Part shown: piece after piece, positions 1 to 5,768 of the stretch
Position numbering within the stretch: position 1 is the first letter of the stretch
Layout: each line of letters opens with the position of its first letter
From: Syntrophomonadaceae bacterium
GTDB lineage: Bacteria > Bacillota > Dethiobacteria > DTU022
Direction of reading: 5' to 3'
DNA: 6,928 nt
Assembly (NCBI GenBank): GCA_003566935.1
Contig: PXBM01000042.1
Location: 1-6,928 of the forward strand
The notes under the pieces: model-generated
Told to the model about the DNA's origin: nothing
What the model saw: the letters and a program-made list of their open reading frames with translations, nothing else
Database searches by the model: none
Translations under genes and position numbers: made by a program

Positions 1-261
1 ATGATTACCGAATTTGTTGAAAAACCGCTGACCGGGGAAGGGTGGATCAATGGCGGTTTTTTCGTAATTGAGAAGGAGGCGCTAGAATATATTAAGGGTG
101 ATCTGCCCTGGGAGAGCGAGCCGATGCGCAATATTGCTGCTGAAGGAGAGCTGGTCGCTTACCGGCACGATGATTTCTGGCAGTGCATGGATACATACCG
201 TGAGCTTAAAATACTGGAGAACTACTGGAGAAGCGGAGAGGCTCCCTGGAAGATCTGGTAG
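1..261 (+). CDS. rfbF: Glucose-1-phosphate cytidylyltransferase, C-terminal fragment (5' end outside window)
   Basis: This is the last 86 residues of a nucleotidyltransferase that makes CDP-glucose from CTP and glucose-1-phosphate in the cytoplasm, the first step to CDP-linked 6-deoxy and 3,6-dideoxy sugars. Visible RfbF features in order are the EKP motif (residues 7-9 of the fragment), INGGFFV at about 17-23, a WExEP segment at about 37-41, FWQCMDT at about 59-65 and the closing APWKIW. As I recall the Salmonella RfbF C-terminus, these match in order and spacing, including the final APWK-W. Full-length members have about 255 residues, so roughly two thirds of the gene, with the N-terminal nucleotide-binding G-rich motif, lies upstream. 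The ATG at position 1 is probably an internal codon at the window edge. The stop is TAG at 259-261. The next gene encodes the likely next enzyme, which supports the call. The related glucose-1-phosphate thymidylyltransferases lack this C-terminal ending. Confidence 0.9.
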   Translation: MITEFVEKPLTGEGWINGGFFVIEKEALEYIKGDLPWESEPMRNIAAEGELVAYRHDDFWQCMDTYRELKILENYWRSGEAPWKIW

Positions 262-319
262 AAGTTTTGATTTGGCAACATTTTGTATCATGTTATCCAG
301 CGTATTAAGTTGAGTTAAA

Positions 320-345
320 ATGGATTAGAAACATGGATTAAAAAC
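320..345 (+). repeat. Tandem 13-bp direct repeat (two copies, one mismatch)
   Basis: Positions 320-332 (ATGGATTAGAAAC) and 333-345 (ATGGATTAAAAAC) are directly adjacent copies of a 13-mer that differ only at the ninth base. They lie in the AT-rich gap between the rfbF fragment and rfbG. The arrangement could be a pair of same-face binding sites or simply a small tandem duplication. I see no third copy nearby. Confidence 0.6.
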
Positions 346-383
346 ACAGCTTGTCATTTTATTGAGTTATTAATTACTGATGC

Positions 384-399
384 TGTAAATCAAGTTACA
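384..399 (+). promoter_or_regulatory. Operator-like inverted repeat TGTAA-N6-TTACA
   Basis: TGTAA at 384-388 and its exact reverse complement TTACA at 395-399 are separated by six bases, giving a 16-bp dyad about 55 bases upstream of the rfbG start. It overlaps the weak -10-like sequence TGTAAA (384-389), the position expected for a repressor operator. The arms are only 5 bp and the surrounding DNA is AT-rich, so chance is a real alternative. Confidence 0.25.
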
Positions 400-452
400 C
401 TTTTATTTCAGTTATTTAGCTATAGATTATCAGGTAAGCTGGGGGTTAGATA

Positions 453-1499
453 ATGGCATGGCAGAAAAGTAAAAAAAAGGGTAACCAGGCTGATCCGGAA
501 AAAGGAGAAAGGCCTCGGGATGGCAAAAGCGGCGCTTTCTGGCTGGACCGCCCGGTCATGGTGACCGGGGCCAGCGGGTTTTTGGGAGGTTGGCTGGTCA
601 GGCGGCTGCTGGAAACCGGAGCGGATGTTGTTTGCCCGGTGCGTGACTGGGTGCCAGGGGCTCAGCTTATCCGCGAAGGATTAATGGGAAGGGTAAACCT
701 GGTTCACGGTGATATCACTGACCAGGCCCTGCTGGAAAGAATTTTGGGAGAATATGAAGTAAAAACTGTTTTCCACCTGGCTGCCCAGACCATTGTTACC
801 ATCGCCAACCGCAACCCTGTTTCAACTTTTGAAAGCAATATCAGGGGCAGTTACTGCTTACTTGAAGCCTGCCGGCGCAGCCCGGGGGTGGAGCAGGTGG
901 TGGTTGCCTCTTCCGATAAAGCTTACGGCAGCCAGGAGACGCTGCCCTACACCGAAGAACTGCCCCTGCAGGGACGCTATCCCTACGATGCCAGTAAATC
1001 GTGTTCAGATATAATTACCCAGAGTTATGCCACCACTTTTGATTTGCCGGCAACAATTACCCGCTGCGGTAATTTTTATGGCGGTGGTGACCTGAACTGG
1101 AACCGGATAGTCCCGGGGACGATACGTTCGGTGCTGCGAGGTCAGCGGCCGATAATCCGTTCTGACGGTCAGTATATTCGCGATTACTTCTATATCGAGG
1201 ACGGGGCGGCTGCTTATATGCTGCTGGCTGAAAAGATGGTTGATAACCCGGATCTGGTTGGAGAAGCTTTTAATTTTTCCAACGAAATCCAGCTTACTGT
1301 CCTGGAAATGGTGGAGAAAATTTTAGAGGTAATGAAGTCTGGTCTTGAGCCTGATGTACGCGGTGAAGCGGCCCATGAAATAAAACATCAATACTTAAGT
1401 GCGGAGAAAGCCCGCAGCATGCTTGGCTGGGCGCCGCTTTTCACACTTGAACAAGCGCTGCGGCGTACGGTTGAATGGTATGAAGAATACCTTGAATAG
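453..1499 (+). CDS. rfbG: Probable CDP-glucose 4,6-dehydratase (extended SDR family)
   Basis: The product has 348 residues and should convert CDP-glucose to CDP-4-dehydro-6-deoxyglucose with bound NAD+. The Rossmann motif GASGFLGGW lies at residues 39-47, HLAAQ follows near 110, the dehydratase SSDKAYG motif is at 153-159, and the catalytic Tyr-x3-Lys is Y178/K182 (YDASK). GNFYGGGD, the SDG-IRDYFYIED region and a C-terminal ML-GW motif match the CDP-glucose dehydratase pattern, and length is close to the usual 355-360. The K in SDK, where dTDP-glucose dehydratases have E, also favours the CDP-specific enzyme. The gene follows the rfbF fragment. ATG 453 is the first possible start, because an in-frame TAG lies at 447-449. 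It gives an unusual Lys-rich, polar N-terminal extension of about 25 residues. A GDP- or UDP-sugar dehydratase cannot be excluded from sequence alone. Confidence 0.78.
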   Translation: MAWQKSKKKGNQADPEKGERPRDGKSGAFWLDRPVMVTGASGFLGGWLVRRLLETGADVVCPVRDWVPGAQLIREGLMGRVNLVHGDITDQALLERILGEYEVKTVFHLAAQTIVTIANRNPVSTFESNIRGSYCLLEACRRSPGVEQVVVASSDKAYGSQETLPYTEELPLQGRYPYDASKSCSDIITQSYATTFDLPATITRCGNFYGGGDLNWNRIVPGTIRSVLRGQRPIIRSDGQYIRDYFYIEDGAAAYMLLAEKMVDNPDLVGEAFNFSNEIQLTVLEMVEKILEVMKSGLEPDVRGEAAHEIKHQYLSAEKARSMLGWAPLFTLEQALRRTVEWYEEYLE

Positions 1500-1512
1500 A
1501 GGTAAGGTTGAG

Positions 1513-2367
1513 ATGGAGACGATCAGCCTGCTGATAGCCACAATTGATGCCGGGATCAAAAAGGTTGATCGGGTTCTGCTGGAACCTCGGCCCGGGGTCC
1601 ACTATTACATTTCTCACCAGGTAACAGGTGAGCTCTTCCGGAAAATCCCGGAGAGCCTGATGGCGCGCAGTGATGTCCAGATTAGCCAAATAAAGGGCCG
1701 CGGTCTTTCGCACAATCGTAATCATCTGCTTGACATAGCCATGGGTGATATAGCCCTGCTGGCCGACGATGATGCCCGTTACAGGATGGAATACTTTGAG
1801 ACCTTGCGCTCTATTTTTACAGAGCATCAGGATATTGATGTGGCCTGCTTTAAAATAGCCACCCCGGAAGGAGAGCCGGAATATAAGGAGTACAGCGAGG
1901 AAAGTTTCCTGCTCAATTATACCAGCCGCCATTATATCTCATCTTTGGAAGTAGCTTTTCGTCTATCCGCAGTAAAAAAGATGGGTCTGAAGTTTGACGA
2001 GCGATTCGGGATTGGCAGCGAGTTTATAACTTACGGAGAAGAGGCAGTTTTTATTCATGATTGCATCAAGGCCGGGTTAAAGGTAAAATACTTTCCGGAA
2101 TATATTGTTGAGCATGCGGTTGATAGCACAGTACGCCGTATGGACGAGTTTGACAAGCAGCGCAATATTTTCAAGGGAGCTTATGACGCCCGCCGTTACG
2201 GCTGGCTGGCTTTCCCGGCTGCTTTTGTCGGCACCTTTATCCAGCGCCAGAAACTGATGGAGGACGGGATAAATCCTTTTCATTATCTCGGACAGAGATT
2301 GCGCGGAGCAGCCTATATTTTTGGCAGTAAAGGTGATGTTGAAAAAAAAGTGGTCAAGATCAAGTAA
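1513..2367 (+). CDS. GT-A fold glycosyltransferase (family 2-like)
   Basis: This 284-residue soluble or peripheral protein should transfer a sugar from a nucleotide-sugar donor to a growing lipid-linked glycan. It opens with a hydrophobic beta strand (ISLLIATID), followed by a SHNRNHLLDIAMGD segment and the metal-binding DDD at residues 85-87 (LLADDDARY). This is the layout of a GT2-like family whose members start with SxVISTI-type strands and carry an RN-N-A--GDI--ADDD block. GEEAVF at 175-180 probably replaces the usual ED acceptor-site motif, and EHAVDST follows. A hydrophobic stretch at about 229-245 may touch the membrane. I chose ATG 1513 because AGAGG (1498-1502) and AAGG (1504-1507) lie just upstream. 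In-frame ATGs at 1399 and 1480 would overlap rfbG. Only 13 bases separate it from the rfbG stop, so the two are probably co-transcribed and perhaps translationally coupled. The sugar specificity cannot be read from sequence. Confidence 0.82.
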   Translation: METISLLIATIDAGIKKVDRVLLEPRPGVHYYISHQVTGELFRKIPESLMARSDVQISQIKGRGLSHNRNHLLDIAMGDIALLADDDARYRMEYFETLRSIFTEHQDIDVACFKIATPEGEPEYKEYSEESFLLNYTSRHYISSLEVAFRLSAVKKMGLKFDERFGIGSEFITYGEEAVFIHDCIKAGLKVKYFPEYIVEHAVDSTVRRMDEFDKQRNIFKGAYDARRYGWLAFPAAFVGTFIQRQKLMEDGINPFHYLGQRLRGAAYIFGSKGDVEKKVVKIK

Positions 2368-2369
2368 AA

Positions 2370-2380
2370 ATTGAGTCAAT
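2370..2380 (+). repeat. Short perfect palindrome ATTGAGTCAAT after a stop codon
   Basis: Arms ATTGA (2370-2374) and TCAAT (2376-2380) are exact reverse complements around one central G. It starts three bases after the TAA of the upstream glycosyltransferase gene, in the 62-base gap before the next one. It has no following T-run and the arms are short, so I do not call it a terminator. It may be chance. Confidence 0.2.
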
Positions 2381-2412
2381 AGAACCACTTTGCTGACAGA
2401 GTGACATATTAT

Positions 2413-2420
2413 GGAAGGTG
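2413..2420 (+). promoter_or_regulatory. Ribosome-binding site supporting a TTG start at 2430
   Basis: GGAAGGTG (2413-2420) resembles the Shine-Dalgarno consensus GGAGGTG with one change. It ends 9 bases before TTG 2430. The alternative start GTG 2418 lies inside this sequence and has only weak purine stretches upstream, which is why I favour the TTG. Confidence 0.5.
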
Positions 2421-2429
2421 CTGGTTGGT

Positions 2430-3413
2430 TTGCATCCGCTTGTTAGTGTGCTATTGCCGGTTTATAACGGCGAGGCGACTTTACACGAAGCGATAGAAAG
2501 TGTGCTCGAGCAGGATTATGACCCTTTCGAGCTGGTTATAGTTGATAACGCTTCTACTGATGGAACGGCAGAAATTATTGCCGGCTTTAAAAATGACTGG
2601 CGGGTGCGGGTTGTTCGTAATGATTACACCCTGCCTCGGTTGGATAATTTTGTCAAAGCATTTGACTCGGCAAGCAGTGAAAGCCGCTGGCTGAAATTTA
2701 CCGGGGATGATGACCGACTGCTGCCGGGATGCCTCTGGGAAATGGTGCAGGCGGGGGAAGCGGCCGGAGGGCCGGAGCAGGTTGGTCTGGTATCTTCACA
2801 TTACTATGACAGTGACCGTCTGGTAACCGGGATTTTGACCCAGGAGTCAGTGGTAGTAAAGGGGTCGCAGTTTCTGCGCCGTATGCTGCTGGAGCCGGAA
2901 GCTCGTTCAACTATTTTTTCCCCGGCATCTCTGCTTATATCCCACCCGGTTTACCGTGAACTTGGCCCTTTTCGGACCGATTTGCTGCATGCCGACAGTG
3001 AGCTGTTCTACCGCATTCTAAACCGGTACGACCTGGCTTTTGTTCATAAACCGCTGACGGTAACAGGCTACCATAAAGAGTCGGGCCAGGCCGGCAGCAC
3101 CGCGATGGGTCATACATTTTCCGAGTCTTACCTGATACGCTATGATCATCTTAAGCAATATGACAATGTCCGGGTAAGCGCCATGCAAGTGGAAAAAATC
3201 AAGTTAAACCTGGTCAAAGATTCTATCGGTTTTATGTTGGCTCGTGTGGCTGGCGGCCAGTGGGGATTGGCCCTGGGTCATCTAAAAAAGATCCCCCCTA
3301 AGGCCTGGTATCACCTGCCGCTGGGCTGTGGCTATTTTGCAGGACTGGCATTGAATAAGCTGATCAGGGGGGAAAAAGTTCGCCTGCTAAAAGAAAGAAA
3401 CAAAGAGCAGTAA
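2430..3413 (+). CDS. Family 2 glycosyltransferase (GT-A)
   Basis: This is a classical GT2 enzyme of about 327 residues, inferred to add a sugar to the lipid-linked repeat unit on the inner face of the membrane. The N-terminal strand PLVSVLLPVYNGE is the family signature. Numbered from TTG 2430, DNASTDGT lies at 39-46 and the metal-binding GDDD at 92-95. The rest carries a DLLHADSELFYRI segment (the DxE-like acceptor region). The C-terminus has a moderately hydrophobic stretch (W-LPLGCGYFAGLAL) and a basic end, suggesting membrane association. Start choice is between GTG 2418 and TTG 2430. The TTG has a good ribosome-binding site 9 bases away and yields the family-typical short leader (Met-HPLVSV), while GTG 2418 would add MLVG and overlap that site. 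An in-frame TGA at 2394-2396 closes the frame upstream. Donor and acceptor are unknown. Confidence 0.88.
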   Translation: MHPLVSVLLPVYNGEATLHEAIESVLEQDYDPFELVIVDNASTDGTAEIIAGFKNDWRVRVVRNDYTLPRLDNFVKAFDSASSESRWLKFTGDDDRLLPGCLWEMVQAGEAAGGPEQVGLVSSHYYDSDRLVTGILTQESVVVKGSQFLRRMLLEPEARSTIFSPASLLISHPVYRELGPFRTDLLHADSELFYRILNRYDLAFVHKPLTVTGYHKESGQAGSTAMGHTFSESYLIRYDHLKQYDNVRVSAMQVEKIKLNLVKDSIGFMLARVAGGQWGLALGHLKKIPPKAWYHLPLGCGYFAGLALNKLIRGEKVRLLKERNKEQ

Positions 3414-3415
3414 CT

Positions 3416-3421
3416 GGAGGG
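3416..3421 (+). promoter_or_regulatory. Ribosome-binding site pointing to an ATT start
   Basis: GGAGGG at 3416-3421 directly follows the stop of the upstream glycosyltransferase gene. It is the strongest Shine-Dalgarno match near the next gene. Seven bases later, in the correct frame, is ATT 3429-3431. No ATG, GTG or TTG lies in that frame until ATG 3498. A weaker GGAGAG (3483-3488) stands 9 bases before ATG 3498. Confidence 0.6.
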
Positions 3422-3428
3422 AAAGCAT

Positions 3429-4073
3429 ATTTTATATAACATAAGGATACTTTTTGGTGGAGACAGCGCCTGGGACGATCCCGGAGAGCAGCAGATCATG
3501 TTCGAAAAGCTGGCAACCGGAAGCGAAGTGATCTGGGCTAACCCTTTTGGGCCGATCAGCGGGGCAATTATTCCCCGCATTTCCCGGGTAAAGGACGGCC
3601 TGACGGTCTACAACCCCGGTATGAATATGCTGCCCCTGCCGCTGATGGGCGGTTTTAACCAGAGGAGGCGCCTGCTGCAGATAATCTTCTACCTGCTGGA
3701 GCGGGATTTTGAGCCGGAGTTAGTCTGGATTGACAGCCCCGGGGCAGTGGGGATTGCCAAGCATTATGCCAAAAAGGGCGCCCTGATCCTTTACTACGCC
3801 GACGAAGAAAATGAGAGCACTGTAAGCCGGACTGAAAGGAAAAAAGTTGCCGCCGCTGTGGACTTAATTGTTACCCCTTCTGAAAGGCTTTTCCGTGAAT
3901 ATGAGGATTACAATGAAAAGACATTTCTACTGGAGGGCGGGACCCTTGAACTGCCGCCTGATGATGAGGAAGAGGAAGGCGTTTCTGAAGAGATGTTGGA
4001 GCAGAAACTGTTGGAAGATATTCATCAGCGTTTAAGAGAGATTTCCGCTATTGTGGAGCGGGAATTAGGTTAA
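3429..4073 (+). CDS. Stand-alone N-terminal half of a GT-B glycosyltransferase with an acidic helical tail
   Basis: From ATT 3429 the product has 214 residues; from ATG 3498 it has 191. The reading frame upstream of the ATG looks genuine: residues 5-18 (NIRILFGGDSAWDDP region) form the first Rossmann strand and loop seen at the start of the GT-B enzyme at 5769-6928. The following pattern also matches that enzyme: E--VIWANPFGP (33-42), ELVWIDSPG (97-105), YYADEE (122-127), VDLIVTPSERLF (144-155) and FLLEGG (166-171), where full enzymes read YLPNGV. There the similarity ends. Residues 178-183 are DDEEEE and 187-213 form a charged, probably helical or coiled-coil tail. The C-terminal donor-binding domain is absent, and the 62-base gap downstream holds no remnant of it. 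Alone it should not be a working transferase. It may bind acceptor or partner with another glycosyltransferase, or be a decayed gene. Its spacing (15 bases after the previous stop) suggests co-transcription. Confidence 0.7.
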   Translation: MLYNIRILFGGDSAWDDPGEQQIMFEKLATGSEVIWANPFGPISGAIIPRISRVKDGLTVYNPGMNMLPLPLMGGFNQRRRLLQIIFYLLERDFEPELVWIDSPGAVGIAKHYAKKGALILYYADEENESTVSRTERKKVAAAVDLIVTPSERLFREYEDYNEKTFLLEGGTLELPPDDEEEEGVSEEMLEQKLLEDIHQRLREISAIVERELG

Positions 4074-4079
4074 TCTGTC

Positions 4080-4097
4080 CGGGTAAAGTTTTACCTG
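4080..4097 (+). promoter_or_regulatory. Inverted repeat between the GT-B half gene and the flippase gene
   Basis: GGTAAA (4082-4087) and TTTACC (4090-4095) are exact reverse complements around GT. In RNA the stem can extend by a G-U pair and a C-G pair to 4080 and 4097, closing over a 4-base AGTT loop. No T-run follows, so it does not look like an intrinsic terminator. It may be an operator or an mRNA hairpin upstream of the flippase ribosome-binding site. Confidence 0.35.
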
Positions 4098-4118
4098 ACG
4101 TGCTTTAATTTAACTGCC

Positions 4119-4126
4119 GGGAGGTT
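4119..4126 (+). promoter_or_regulatory. Ribosome-binding site for the TTG-started flippase gene
   Basis: GGGAGGTT (4119-4126) is a strong Shine-Dalgarno sequence ending 9 bases before TTG 4136. An in-frame TAA at 4130-4132 excludes any earlier start, and the next in-frame ATG would be 22 codons into the protein, so the TTG is well supported. Confidence 0.75.
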
Positions 4127-4135
4127 TGTTAATTT

Positions 4136-5686
4136 TTGTCCGATAAAGAAAAGCAAATTCCTCCGGAAAAAATTAATGTTGATGCTCAGCCGGTCGGCAT
4201 GCAGGACGGGGCTGGTTTCAGTTTTCACAAGCTATTTTCCGACCTGGCTGTTTACAGTTCCGGGTCGCTTTTGATTAAGGGGATGTCGATCATCTCCGCT
4301 CCTATCTTTACCCGTATTTTTGATCCTTCCCAGTACGGCGCCTGGAGTTTTATCAACGTTATGGTTGCTTTTCTGACCGGTATCCTGCTGCTGGGTGGGG
4401 ATAACGCCTATACCCGTTTCTTTTTTCAGTGTAAAAGTGAAGAAGAAAAGCAGACTCTATCGGCAACCTGGTTTACCTTCCTGGCTGTCTGGAGTGTAGC
4501 TGTTTTGCTGGCCGTGCTGCCCTTCAGCAGTGAATTGGCCAGGTGGGCCCTGGAGGATCCCGGTTACAGTTCAGCCATGGCCATCGGCCTTGTTTCAAGC
4601 GCGCCGATGATGATGAACCTGATCCTTTCCCAGGCCCTGCGCAACCGCTTCAAGGCAAAGGCTTTTACTTTTCTCAATTTATCCACCGCTGCCCTGATTC
4701 TAATTCTATCGGTTTTCTTTGTCCTTGTCTTCGATTTAGGGGTAACCGGAGCGCTGCTCGGTACGGCCACCGCTTCGCTGATCATGGTCCCGGTCCGTCT
4801 TTACTACATCCGCGATTTGCTGCGCTGGAGTTTTTCGCTGGCCTTCCTGAAAAAACTGCTGGCCTTTGGGCTGCCCCTGGTTCCGATGAACGTGGCTTTC
4901 TGGTTGCTCAGCAATGCCGACCGGTTGATGCTGGTGCGGTTGGCTACCTTAGATGATGTTGGACTCTATTCAATCGCGGCGGCCATGGCGGCGGTATTGA
5001 TGCTGCTGCAGACGGCCGTCGGCCAATCCTGGCTGCCGCACGGAGTCAGGATTTACGAGGAAAACAGGGAACAGGCCGCGCAGGTTTTCAGACGGACCAT
5101 GGTTTACCTGCTGGCCGCTTCCGGGTTTGTGGTGACCGGGTTTGTCGTTTTAGCCCAGGAAATGCTTTTCATCCTGGTTCCTCCGCCCTACTACGGGGCT
5201 TTCTGGGCCATCCCATTCCTGTCGGTGGGATTTCTCTTTTTCACCACGGCCCAGGTTTCATCGGCGGCAATTATGGTGAAAAACAAAACGGTATATATTA
5301 TGCTGGCCTGCTGGCTGGTAGCCCTGGCTAACATCGGCTTTAATGCCCTGCTGATCCCTCTCTTTGGATTGGTCGGAGCGGGGGCTGCAACCGGCCTGGC
5401 TTACATTCTCTTTGCCCTCAGCTACGGTGAGATTGCGCGGCGTCTCTGGCCGGTTGATTACCCCTGGGCGGTTTTGAGTAGACTGCTGGCTGTGCCGTTG
5501 GTTTCGATCGGAGCAGTCGCTTTGATTGCATATTATGGTCCGGGATTGTGGCCTAACTTTGCCCTGAAGTTGGTTGTGCTGGCGGTCTGCGCAGCGGGAC
5601 TACTGCTAATCCTGATGCGGGCTGAGAATTACAGTATAGCCGGGCTTGCGGCGAAGATCCGGGAAATGACCGGGCGGAGCAGGTAG
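4136..5686 (+). CDS. Wzx/RfbX-type polysaccharide flippase (MOP superfamily)
   Basis: The 516-residue product is a very hydrophobic membrane protein that should flip the undecaprenyl-linked repeat unit from the cytoplasmic to the outer face of the membrane. I can place about 14 membrane segments, near 42-60, 72-90, 111-130, 147-165, 178-198, 203-221, 240-258, 275-295, 322-345, 355-375, 385-405, 408-430, 448-467 and 472-494. Family signatures include SxPIFTRIFDPSQYG (54-68) and the mid-protein LPLVPMNVAFWLLSNADRLML (246-266) followed by DDVGLYSIA. A polar tail of about 35 residues precedes the first segment, somewhat longer than usual for the family. The start is TTG 4136 (see its ribosome-binding site). 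The position among glycosyltransferases fits a Wzx/Wzy-dependent cluster, although no Wzy polymerase is visible here. The exact transported glycan cannot be told, and I leave the symbol empty because wzx is used for many unrelated specificities. Confidence 0.9.
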   Translation: MSDKEKQIPPEKINVDAQPVGMQDGAGFSFHKLFSDLAVYSSGSLLIKGMSIISAPIFTRIFDPSQYGAWSFINVMVAFLTGILLLGGDNAYTRFFFQCKSEEEKQTLSATWFTFLAVWSVAVLLAVLPFSSELARWALEDPGYSSAMAIGLVSSAPMMMNLILSQALRNRFKAKAFTFLNLSTAALILILSVFFVLVFDLGVTGALLGTATASLIMVPVRLYYIRDLLRWSFSLAFLKKLLAFGLPLVPMNVAFWLLSNADRLMLVRLATLDDVGLYSIAAAMAAVLMLLQTAVGQSWLPHGVRIYEENREQAAQVFRRTMVYLLAASGFVVTGFVVLAQEMLFILVPPPYYGAFWAIPFLSVGFLFFTTAQVSSAAIMVKNKTVYIMLACWLVALANIGFNALLIPLFGLVGAGAATGLAYILFALSYGEIARRLWPVDYPWAVLSRLLAVPLVSIGAVALIAYYGPGLWPNFALKLVVLAVCAAGLLLILMRAENYSIAGLAAKIREMTGRSR

Positions 5687-5753
5687 TGATATTGTTGAAC
5701 ACCCTGAGTTCGAGGGGTTGAAGCTTGAACTGGAAAAGCTGTGGAACAGGTAA
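5670..5753 (+). other. Short protein-like open stretch after the flippase gene (unassigned)
   Basis: In the frame +1 to the flippase gene, the sequence is open from a TGA at 5667-5669 to a TAA at 5751-5753. It reads as a plausible protein end: D-I-V-E-H-P-E-F-E-G then LKLELEKLWNR. Codons resemble those of the neighbouring genes. There is no good start codon with a ribosome-binding site, so it is not called as a gene. It could be the original C-terminus of the flippase reached by a frameshift near 5670-5686, the remnant of a deleted gene, or chance. Confidence 0.25.
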
Positions 5754-5759
5754 AGGTGG
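5753..5759 (+). promoter_or_regulatory. Ribosome-binding site for the TTG-started GT-B gene
   Basis: AAGGTGG (5753-5759) differs by one base from AAGGAGG and ends 9 bases before TTG 5769. An in-frame TGA at 5763-5765 excludes earlier starts. It overlaps the TAA of the unassigned open stretch by one base. Confidence 0.65.
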
Positions 5760-5768
5760 AAATGAGAT

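Larger units (their letters stand above)
262..452 (+). promoter_or_regulatory. AT-rich intergenic leader with possible promoter upstream of rfbG
   Basis: This 191-base gap is the longest in the window and is visibly richer in A+T than the flanking genes. I found no reading frame and no terminator hairpin in it. Two weak sigma-A-like pairs can be seen: TTGATT (267-272), 18 bases, TGTTAT (291-296); and TTGAGT (362-367), 16 bases, TGTAAA (384-389). Each matches only about 4 of 6 consensus positions per box, so either may be chance in AT-rich DNA. The gap also holds a 13-bp tandem repeat and a short dyad, listed separately. The G-run GGGGG at 441-445, 7 bases before the rfbG ATG, is the probable ribosome-binding site. 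An internal promoter here would let the downstream genes be transcribed separately from rfbF. Confidence 0.35.

Noticed and set aside
471..478. Run of eight A near the rfbG start, and a similar one at 2342-2349 near the end of the first glycosyltransferase gene
   Set aside because: Such runs can cause slippage, but both frames are intact and continuous through them and each is simply Lys-codon sequence; there is no evidence of phase variation.
500..564. AAAGGAG (500-506) followed by ATG 520, like a second start inside rfbG
   Set aside because: The ATG is out of frame with rfbG and meets a stop after about 14 codons, so it cannot give a dehydratase.
1399..1512. Upstream extension of the first glycosyltransferase gene to ATG 1399 or ATG 1480
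   Set aside because: These codons overlap the rfbG C-terminus in another frame, the added residues do not resemble a GT2 N-terminus, and ATG 1513 has better ribosome-binding sequences and begins just before the first core strand.
2407..2412. TATTAT as a -10 promoter box before the second glycosyltransferase gene
   Set aside because: No -35-like sequence lies 16-18 bases upstream, and transcription from it would begin at or inside the start region, so chance is more likely.
2411..2446. ATG 2411 as the start of the second glycosyltransferase or of a small leader peptide
   Set aside because: It is out of frame with the glycosyltransferase and ends after 11 codons; the bases are better explained as the ribosome-binding site region.
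4543..4956. 137-codon open frame inside the flippase gene
   Set aside because: It lies wholly within a well-supported membrane protein gene in another frame, has a Pro/Arg-rich low-plausibility translation and no ribosome-binding site. The antisense open frames in the window were rejected for the same reasons.
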